Below are positions 52,469 to 61,123 of a stretch of 64,000 bases of DNA, piece by piece. A model generated the notes under the pieces. That model made no database searches, was not told where the DNA came from, and saw only the letters and a program-made list of their open reading frames with translations. A program made the translations under genes and the position numbers. Source of the stretch: Zopfochytrium polystomum (lineage: Eukaryota > Chytridiomycota > Chytridiomycetes > Chytridiales > Chytridiaceae); contig JAIVFJ010000007.1 in assembly GCA_025765615.1 (NCBI GenBank), positions 372,001 to 436,000 on the forward strand, given 5' to 3'. Every line of letters starts with the position of its first letter. Positions within the stretch are counted from its first letter, which is position 1.

Positions 52469-53614
52469 ATGGCTCCCTCGACCAGCATGGCATCTGCGAC
52501 CGCTGCCGCAGCAATGACCATCGTTGCGGTCGCTGGTGCTGCCGTCCGTCCAGTCGCCGCCAATACTATCCCTGCCTCCGGCGACGTGGCCACTAAACCG
52601 AACGTCCTCGTCATCGCCTCCATCGAGGCGCAAAAGATAGTGCCGACAACCTTATCCACCTTTCTACCAGTCATTACCCTCGTCGTTGTCGTCAGTTACC
52701 TATCCCTTTACGAACTCTCAGCCCCACTCTTGCAGTATGCCAAGCCCAAGGAGGAAGGCCACCGGCATCGACCTCGGAACCTGCGGACTCTCCGGCAGTT
52801 CGCAACTATCGTTGGGGCCGTAGCCTTGGACTTTGTGTGCTATCGGCTCCTGCTCAGCCCCATTCTGTCGACGGAGGCGAGCCGCATTCCGTCAATCCTC
52901 ACTTATACTTCCGCCTTTGGTCTCCTCTGTCCGCGTCCATACGCCCGTCTAACCAACCGCACCTCAAACTCCGTGGTGCGGAAGCGCGAAGAAGTGTTTC
53001 GCCTCGTTTTCAACGCCCTGCTGTTCGCAGGGGTCATTGTCTATCTACGGGGGTCCCTCTTCGTCGGCGGGTATCCCGCCGCCCTCCAGTTCAATTCGAT
53101 TGTCTCATATCAGCCTTATTCGAACAGCCCTCATTTGCAAGCAAACACGCTTTACAGCAAGATCACAATCGACGACGACATGGTGCTCTTTTCCAGCCCG
53201 CTCTCGTGCAGGCTGTCCAGCGAGACGCCTCCGATTTCGAATTCTCTCTTCAATGCAAGTACGACGACCACACTCCACTGCGCCGTCAAAGCAAACCCAA
53301 ACACATTCGTTGAGGCGGCGATCAGCGTCGCGGGTACCACCGCTGCTGCTTTTCTGTGGTGGATAGTCCTTCTCGCGCATAACGAGACAATCAGCGTCGA
53401 TCAGATTGACCTCGATTTTTTTTTTGGGCCTACATTTGGCATCGCCATCTCTTTGCTTGTCCTGTCGTTGTTTTTCAACCCGATCATCGCTATTCTGAGC
53501 CGCCCACCACTTCGTTTCGCGTGGTGCCCAAGTACGCTTGCCCGCCAGTGCGTTGATTTAAACTTGGGTCGGTTTTTGCCGGACACTCAACTGGCCTTTT
53601 ACCGCGTTATTTAG
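52469..53614 (+). CDS. Multi-pass membrane protein, unknown family
   Basis: 381 residues from ATG 52469, intronless; an earlier ATG at 52274 is in frame but gives a poor leader. The signal-like start is Ala-rich (MASATAAAAMTIVAVAGAAV). About five transmembrane segments follow: LSTFLPVITLVVVVSYLSLY, ATIVGAVALDFVCYRLLLSP, LVFNALLFAGVIVYLRGSLF, TTAAAFLWWIVLLAH, and FGIAISLLVLSLFFNPIIAI. Two broken copies of its 5' half lie downstream, so it belongs to a local repeated family. Confidence 0.6.
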   Translation: MAPSTSMASATAAAAMTIVAVAGAAVRPVAANTIPASGDVATKPNVLVIASIEAQKIVPTTLSTFLPVITLVVVVSYLSLYELSAPLLQYAKPKEEGHRHRPRNLRTLRQFATIVGAVALDFVCYRLLLSPILSTEASRIPSILTYTSAFGLLCPRPYARLTNRTSNSVVRKREEVFRLVFNALLFAGVIVYLRGSLFVGGYPAALQFNSIVSYQPYSNSPHLQANTLYSKITIDDDMVLFSSPLSCRLSSETPPISNSLFNASTTTTLHCAVKANPNTFVEAAISVAGTTAAAFLWWIVLLAHNETISVDQIDLDFFFGPTFGIAISLLVLSLFFNPIIAILSRPPLRFAWCPSTLARQCVDLNLGRFLPDTQLAFYRVI

Positions 53615-54448
53615 AGAGCAAATGGTTTTTGAAAACTCTTGAGATAGAGTTTTATGTCCACACACCCGCAACTTCCTCTGATTACAACTAGTGGATGTGA
53701 CAGATACAGCCAACCCTTTGTCTTTGCATTCAATTCCACGCGCCTTCCTGAGCTTGCTCAAATGCATTGATTTCATATTGCGATCATCTCGCAGATGCAG
53801 CTCTTGCAATCTACTTTATCCTTTCTCTTGCTGCAAAACTTAAAACCGCGCCACAAGCGCTGACCACAGTCTCACACTCGCATTTCAGCACAGAAGTCGG
53901 AGCTGAAAATAATGCTCAGGCCAGCTTTCTTGAGGCCACATTGAACAAGTAGACCCTCCCAAAACAAAATCTAAGATATCAAAGAACAAGAAGACCAAGT
54001 GTGGGACGATTTTTGAATGAGTTTGCTGCGTCCAATATGGAGCAATTCTTCCAGGTTACGGGATGCTGATACTCTCATTCAGCTCTCAAGTCCCAGAAGC
54101 ATGTATACTGGGGCAGAATTTCTTCGGATGCTTTGGAAACGAGGGGACTGCGAGAACAAGTTCTCGCTCAACTTTTGAATGCCTATTTTCAGTCCGACTC
54201 GATGTGGAGGTCAGCAGAGGCCATCCTCCTTTTTTTCCTACAGTTTTGCGAATCGCATTGTTGGCGTTTTGTTATAAGAAGAGTTAGTCGGGAGGACAGT
54301 TGTTGGAACGGATGGGAGGTTGGTGAGACGGCGGAGCTGTTTTTGGGTCAGTGCTGGTTGCAACACGGCGGCATCGTTGATCTGTGTGGCTGCGCATCCG
54401 ACGGCCAATCTGTCTAAGAGAAACAGTGCTCACGACCCACCCCACGAC
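53615..54448. other. Intergenic region between membrane-protein copies
   Basis: No convincing gene. It may hold diverged 3' remnants of a duplicated copy, which I could not align by eye. Confidence 0.3.
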
Positions 54449-54870
54449 ATGCTTTGCATCGCCGCAGCCATGGCCATCGCTGCGGTCGCTGGTGCTGCGT
54501 CGCCCCCGTCGCCGCCAATACCATCCCTCTCTCGGCCGGCGCCGGCGACGGTGGCCACATAACCGAACATGCTCGTCATCGCCTCATTGGAGGCGCAAAA
54601 GTAGGCGTCGACGTCCACGTAAACCTTTCTAGCCACCACAGCCACCGCCATCACGCACAGCTACCAATCCGTCCAGGAACCCTTAGCCGCGCCCAGGCAG
54701 TACGCCAAGCCCAAGAGGACCCTGAAGATCAAAGGCAACGGCTTCGATCCCAGTGGAATCTCGGTCGGGTCGTGATCCCTCGACTTCTCGTGCTACCTGT
54801 TCCTGTTCAAGTGGTAGCGGGAAGGACAGCGGTTGCTGCCACCTCCACTGTTGTTGAGTAGGAGGTCATC
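54449..54870 (+). pseudogene. Decayed copy of the multi-pass membrane-protein gene
   Basis: Aligns with the 5' half of the gene at 52469. Shared blocks include TGCGGTCGCTGGTGCTG, GTCGCCGCCAATAC, CTCGTCATCGCCTC, GAGGCGCAAAAG and AGTACGCCAAGCCCAAG. In-frame stops appear just after the GTGGCCACA block and right after GAGGCGCAAAAG, and several indels shift the frame. Confidence 0.7.
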
Positions 54871-55339
54871 GGTTGGCGGTTCGTCGTGGTGGGGACTGAC
54901 CTTGCTATCCTTCTTTCCCATGTTTTTTTACGATTCTCACAAGGAAAAGTTCTTCCTTGTGACTGTTGCCCTCTCATGGAATTTTCTTCGCCATTTTTCC
55001 TCGTGAAGTTAGGTTGTTTGCACTGCTTATTGCGAAAGCCCTGGCCTGTTTTCGAGGTGTTTTGTTAGCTGTACTGAAGTAGCAAGATGGCAAGGCTGAA
55101 GAGATCGTCCTCGTCGCAAGTCACCAACCTCACAAGGAAAATCACAAGGAAATTTGGGTGGCAAAAACTATACCCAAACAGGAAATCCTTGGGAAATCTT
55201 CCACGAGGAAGAGTAATTTCCTTGCGTTACAAAAACTCCCTATTATCTATCTGGCTTACTCGTCCCGCCACAAAGCCTCGATCCCCCACCTGACACAAAA
55301 GCGCCATGACTCATAACTCGAGCCCGCCCCGCATCTATC
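54871..55339. other. Intergenic region between decayed copies
   Basis: No gene seen. A/T-richer than the flanking pseudogenes. Confidence 0.3.
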
Positions 55340-55614
55340 ATGGCCACAGCCGTCGTTGAAGCCGCGGTTGCCGCCGCCGCCGCCGCCGCCTTAGCTCCAG
55401 TCGGCGCCGCCGCCACATGGCCACACCCTGCAACATGGCCACGCCAAGCGTTCTCGCCATCGCCTCTTTGGAGGCGCAAAAGATGGCGCCGACTCCCTTG
55501 TCCACGATTCTGGCAGTCATATCCCTCGCATCGCCGTCAGCTTCCTTTACATTCAAAACTCTTGGACCCATTATGTTTCAAGCCTACTTCTTTCGGGCCG
55601 TGGCGCTGTATTGA
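55340..55614 (+). pseudogene. Second decayed copy of the multi-pass membrane-protein gene
   Basis: Translates to an Ala-rich leader and SVLAIASLEAQKMAPTPLST, matching NVLVIASIEAQKIVPTTLST of the intact gene. It then diverges and stops at 55612-55614. A CCG-trinucleotide run (55370-55390) has expanded in the leader. Confidence 0.65.
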
Positions 55615-55935
55615 CGATGGAGAATCCAGGAAGCAGCGAAAAGTGCCATTTTCGACTTCAGAGTCAAAAGCGGCAGTCGGTATCTCGACATCAGTTGCTG
55701 TCTGTTGTTACAGTCATCGATCATTGTCGCAGTCGGTCACTGTTGCTGTTTGCCGGCGGTTAGCCTAAGCAAACTATCATTAGCGAAGGGTTAGGGTTTG
55801 GTACGGAAAGTTAAGGTTTAGTAGACCCGACCTTTCCATGAAGGCATAATTCAATTGGGAGTTTGGCTTATTCGCGAACGGAATAGGCGGTTAGTTTGCA
55901 ACGAAAGACGAAGGCATTTTGCACCCTATCGCCCT

Positions 55936-56015
55936 CAGTCTCTCCTCCCTCTCTCTCCCTCAGTCTCTCTCTCGGTCTCTCTCTCTCTCAGTCTCTCTCT
56001 CTCTCTCTCTCACAC

Positions 56016-56060
<45 letters not shown>
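55936..56060 (+). repeat. (TC)n simple repeat
   Basis: Nearly pure CT dinucleotides, with a few interruptions such as CAGT and CACACATA, over about 125 bp. Confidence 0.95.
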
Positions 56061-56061
<1 letters not shown>

Positions 56062-56426
56062 GAATCTGAGATCCAGCTCCGAATCCAAACAACCCCAATT
56101 CGGGGGTAAAGCTTTCTTTGTTCTCGCCCACGCCCAAAACATTTTTCTCCGAAATGGGACGTTAACGCTTGGCAGATTGCAGGAGGAATGGGAGGAATGG
56201 CATGGAACGAATCACGGTCGAGTTGCGGAGCCTCTGGCACCCAAAAAAGGAGTCGCGCGCTCCACATGGCAGCCCATGCGCAAAAGGACCTTCCGCTTTG
56301 GGGAATTTGAGCCAAAAATCGAAAGAGCGGACTGGGTTTGGGCCAGACAATGAGTGAATGAAAAGGCAAAGAGACAGAAAAGGCTTGTGACGCGAGGTGA
56401 AATCGAAAGTGTTGTGTTATTGCCGG

Positions 56427-56453
56427 TGAGAGAGAGAGGGAGAAAGTGAGAGT

Positions 56454-56508
<55 letters not shown>
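56427..56508 (+). repeat. (GA)n simple repeat
   Basis: About 80 bp of GA dinucleotides, the reverse-complement motif of 55936-56060, lying 366 bp away on the same strand and just upstream of the protease promoter. Confidence 0.95.
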
Positions 56509-56510
<2 letters not shown>

Positions 56511-56646
56511 AGAGACAACGCTCGCATGGCTTAGTTCATATAAATCAAGCTCACTCTCCGCATCCCCCCTCCCCACACTACAAGCCCGAAAGCCTCATTT
56601 CACCCCAGCTAATCGTAATAATACCTCTCGAACGAACCCTCTATTA
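56509..56646 (+). promoter_or_regulatory. Core promoter and 5' UTR of subtilase gene
   Basis: A TATA-like CATATAAAT (about 56537-56545) lies roughly 105 bp before the ATG and just after the (GA)n run. C-rich leader sequence follows. Confidence 0.5.
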
Positions 56647-59600
56647 ATGGTCAAGATCTACCTTCCTGCCGCGGCTGCTGCCGCCGGCTCAGTCGCCATC
56701 GCCGCGTCCGCAGCGGCGCTCTCCGTCGCCCCTCTCGAGGACCAGACGGGCAGCTTCCTCCACATGGCCATGGTCGAATTCCCCACTGGTGACTCCTGCG
56801 GCACCCAGGCGGACAACGTCGCGACGTTCCTCAACGGAAAGGGCTTCAACCCCACCATCCGCACGGTCACCAACACCAACATCTTTTGCGGTGTGTCCTT
56901 TTCTCTTGAAGACAACAGCCGAAACGGTAGGGAAAAAGAGACGTGGCGCTGTCGTGTTTCATACTCAATGAATGCTGGAAAATCTATTTCTTCCAGCGAC
57001 CGATGCCATCAAGGATCTCGGCGGATCGGTCAACATCTTCCCTGTTGAGGAGCGCACCATGCCCATGCTTATGGCCGCGGCCGAGACTTCTGCCCAACCT
57101 ACCGAGGCCATCCACACCTTGACCGGTGTCGACAAGGCCCGCAGTGAGTTCGGTCTCACGGGCAAGGGTGTCACCGTTGCCGTCATCGACAGTGGCATCT
57201 ACTGGAAGCATCCGGCTCTCGGCGGCTGCTTCGGCCCCGGCTGCAAGGTTGCCAAGGGCTACGACTTTGTCGGCGATAACTACAACACGGACAACCCAGT
57301 TCTTGTTCCCGACGCCGACCCGCTCGACGAGTGCAGCACTGAAAGTCACGGCACCCACGTGGCTGGTAAGTGCTAACGTGTTAACCTGTTAAAGTCTTTT
57401 TGAGAGAAATGAGAGCTGCCGAGTGCGGTTGGAGGTGAACTACGTCCAGAAGCTGCGGTGGGAAGTGTGTTGCTTGCTTTGTTGAAAATGTGACAGAAGT
57501 TGCACGAAGTCCCCGCCACAGTTGGTGCCCCATTGCTCCTGCATTGCACACAGCTTACCATGTTTTTCGTGTTTTCGACTCTTGTAGAAGCATACTGATC
57601 CAACAATATGTTCCTCACACAGGGATTGTCGCGGGAGACGCCCGCAACATTACCAAGGCCGGCTTTGTTCCAAACTTCGCGTGGACCGGCGTCGCGCCCG
57701 ATGCCACCATTGCCGCGTACCGCGTGTTTGGTTGCACCGGAAAGACGGGTAACGACGTCATCACGTCGGCCATTTACAGGGCTGCAGCCGACGGCGCCGA
57801 CATTATCAACATGTCTCTGGGCAGCGGCCCCGGCTTCCCAGATGCTTCCGATGCCGTCGCCGTCGACCGAGTGAGCAAGAGCGGCGTGATTGTTTTCGCC
57901 TCTGCCGGTAACAACGGCGCGGCTGGCCTTTTCGCTTCGTCCAACCCGGCCGGAGCGCTGGGCGGATTCAGCGTTGCCTCCTTTGACAACGTCGAAACCG
58001 CAAAGTTCGCTCTCAAGGTCGCTGGAAACGTGTTCCCGTGGGGTCCGGGTCAGCTGAACAGCTCATTCGCCTCGCCGCAATCGTTGGACATCTTCATCAA
58101 CAACCCCAATGCGGTCACCCAGGATGTTCAGGACGATGGCTGCAACACAGTGAACCCTGGCGCTGCTGGAAAAGCCGTCGTTCTCCGATGGGGCTCCGGC
58201 TGCGGTTCCAACAAGCGCTGCACCACTGCCCAGCTCGCCGGCGCTACTGCTTGCATCATCTACTCGAACGGTGACAACATCATCAGCGTGACCGGTGGTT
58301 CTATTCCGACAGCTTCCACCAGCCGCGAAGCCGGAGCTGCTATTCTCGCCAACCCGACCAAGGTTGTCATTACCAAGGACGACGCCAAGTTCCCCTACGT
58401 CACCGGCGGCACCATTTCCGACTTCTCTTCGGGCGGTATGGATGCGGAACTCCACATGAAGCCGGACTTTGGAGCGATCGGCGGCCAGGTCTACTCCAGC
58501 ATCTCCCTCCACGCCGCCGAGGCTCAAGGCTACAACACCCCGTACGCCGCGTACGACGGAACCTCCATGTCCAGCCCGTACTCTGCTGGTATTGCTGCTC
58601 TCCTTCTCCAGAAACGCGGAAAAATCTCCTTCGACGACGCCAAGATTGCCCTCCAAAACAGTGCCGTACCCGCTAAGAAGTTCAGGAGCGACCTGGTCGA
58701 CTCGGTCGCACTCCAGGGCGCTGGCATGCTCAACATTTACAACACGCTGAAAGCAAAGACCGTCATCACCCCCGTCGTTCTTGGCGCTCAACGACTCGCA
58801 GTACACTCGCCGTGACCACTACTCTGTCAACATCAAGAACAACTACGACCGCCCAGTCTCGTACACTGTCACGAACGTTGGAGCCGCGACCGCCAACGCC
58901 TTCAACGGCGTTGACGACTACGTCCAGGCCACGGCCGCAACCACCTACACCCCCAACTACGCCTCCCTCGGTTTTGGCAACAAGCAGGAAGCCGTCTTCA
59001 CCACGGTCGTGGCCCCCGGCGCTACCTACCAAGTCAACGTCAAGGTGACCCCGCCCGTGTCCGCGAACGCGTCCTTGTTCCCCATGTACTCTGGTTACAT
59101 CACCGTCACCAACAACGTCGACTCGTCCGTCGCCCGGGTCCCGTACCTCGGCCTCGTCGGCAACTGGATGGACTCGCCGATCCTCGCCGTCCGCGCGCCA
59201 AAGTCCGTCGGCCGCGGCGCCGGCTTCTACAACGGCAACGGCAGCCCGATCACCGCCGGCTCCACCGTCAACGTGACGCGCTCCAACATCGCGCTCTTTT
59301 CCGCGTTCGCCGGGACCACCCGCAACGGTGTCGCCGAGGTCGTGTACACGGGGTCGGACCGCGCCGTCAAGGACCAGCTGAACAAGCTCGGCGTCGGCCA
59401 CAACAAGAACCAAGGTATCCTCGTCATCCGCACTGCCAACAACGGCCCCATCGCCGGCACGTACTCTGGCACCTGGCCGCGGAACGCGGCGACCGCGTCC
59501 CAGAACATCCAGGCGCCCAAGTTCTACTTCTGGTCGGGTCAGGTCGTTGCTACGACCGCCTCCGAGTCCCTGATCAGGCTCCCCGCCGGCGAGTACAAGC

Positions 59601-59698
59601 TGCGCCTGAAGGGATTGAAGCACTTCAAGCCGCCCGGCTACCAGGGAGACGAGCACTACCACATCGTCGAGACCCCGTCTTTCAACCTGGTCTACTAA
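56647..59698 (+). CDS. Secreted subtilisin-like serine protease with PA domain
   Basis: Extracellular S8 endopeptidase. Signal peptide MVKIYLPAAAAAAGSVAIAA; an inhibitor-like propeptide follows (DAIKDLGGSVNIFPVEERTM). The catalytic triad is Asp in VAVIDSGIYWKHPAL, His in ESHGTHVA|GIVAG and Ser in YDGTSMSSPYSAGIAALLL. The oxyanion region is FASAGNNGAAG. A protease-associated insert (KRCTTAQLAGATACIIYS) lies between His and Ser. Introns: one near 56910-57000 and one of about 250 nt at 57366-57622, splitting the His motif. At a C5 run (58769-58773) the frame breaks and an early stop at 58813-58815 results. With one C fewer it reads TPSFLALNDSQYTRRDHY into an Fn3-like C-terminal domain that ends at 59698. 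Confidence 0.88.
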
Positions 59699-60494
59699 GA
59701 CTTTTTCTGCTCATACCCCCCGCCAAACTCGCACTTTCCAGTACTAAATCCAATCTTTCCCTTCTTTGCTTGGTTCTATGAATGGTCGATAGTTGGGGTT
59801 TTAGAGGTTCAGCTGTCGGACCTTTCCCCGATCTCCGCCTACTTAAACTATTGCTCTCCTTTAACGTTGTTCTTTCGACCTCTTTTGTCATCTCTGAAAA
59901 AACGCTTGACTCTCGCTAATTCCTATGCAGGCGATTTGCCTGTTGCTGGACAGAAAAGAAAATGGTAATAATCCTCAAACAAACATACAACTATGAGAAT
60001 TGAAATGCTATAGATGGACGGCAAGTTGGCCGGAACAGAACAATGAAGCTTGACGCAGATTATTCCAACAATATTACAGACGTTTCATGATCTGGGACCG
60101 ATTCAGATCGAGTTTTCCGGTTTACCGGGTACATGGAAATTTATTTCGATCGATTGCCGAAGATCCTTCGAAAGCTGAGAAATGAGATATTGGTACTGTC
60201 CACGCACAAGTGTCACCCTTCTTCGAGGACCATTGCCCCTGGGTAGGCACTTTATTCATCAACACAATAATTTCCGCCTCCACCTCTTGGAGAATAATGC
60301 GCCGTCCAGGCGCCGGAAGAATGACTAAGTTACTTGCTCGCGCTGGCGGGACAAAGTGGGCACGTTATGCTCGCTACATTACCTTCCCGTGGGACTTGTC
60401 CAATGCACGGAAGCTTTGGTGTCGATGAGCATCAACCTAGAGCGAAAGCATGTGTCGTCCTGGTAGCGGCAAACAGTGTCAGGCCACTGCCCAG

Positions 60495-60529
<35 letters not shown>

Positions 60530-61123
60530 AAACAGAAGACACATCCGAGGGCTTCTTTTTTGCATTCCTAGTGTATCTTGCTTGTGGTCAGCTCCACGCG
60601 GACTTCCTCCAGCATTTCTTCAAGAGACCGAAAGAAGTGGGTCGCCGGAGTTCGGGCTTACAGCAACCTACCTCAAGGGAAAGCCAACACAACCAAAAGG
60701 GGCAAAACAAAAAAAAAAAAAAACCATTGAAAAGCTCAGCCAAACAACCCACGGAGCCATACATATAAAAGATCGCCACCAAATACGATCGAAGATCGAT
60801 AAACCGGGAGGGGGAGAGGTGGAGTTTTAGAGAAAACAGGCAATAAGGGTCGAGGCGGTTCTATTTGCGCAAGAGAGCCGTTGTTTGAAAGGGGGAGTGA
60901 TAGAAAATAGCGACGGGTAAGAAACAGCGGGGAAGTGGGGTAGGGGGTGTGGACAAGACTTTCTTGGAAAGTGTAACCTTTCCCTTCACCACGGTCTAGT
61001 TCCGCCACTTTGCAAAAGAGAGGGAGAAGGAAAAAAAAAGGATAAAAAAAGAAGCGGAGGGCACTAATGGAACAGAATAGAACAGGGATCTCGTGAGAAG
61101 AGCGGATGGCCAAGACTAACTAC
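59699..61123. other. Intergenic region with poly(A) tract
   Basis: No gene supported. A run of about 33 A starts at 60495, and a second A14 run lies near 60709. A short A/T-rich stretch occupies 59940-60080. Confidence 0.45.

Noticed and set aside
55778..55800. Telomere-like GGGTTAGGG
   Set aside because: Only about one and a half units with no array; probably chance.
58766..59662. 298-codon minus-strand frame opposite the subtilase
   Set aside because: Val/Gly/Arg-rich antisense shadow; the plus strand holds the conserved protease C-terminal domain.
60495..60527. A33 tract as a retroposon tail
   Set aside because: No retroposed sequence or target duplication beside it; treated as a simple repeat.
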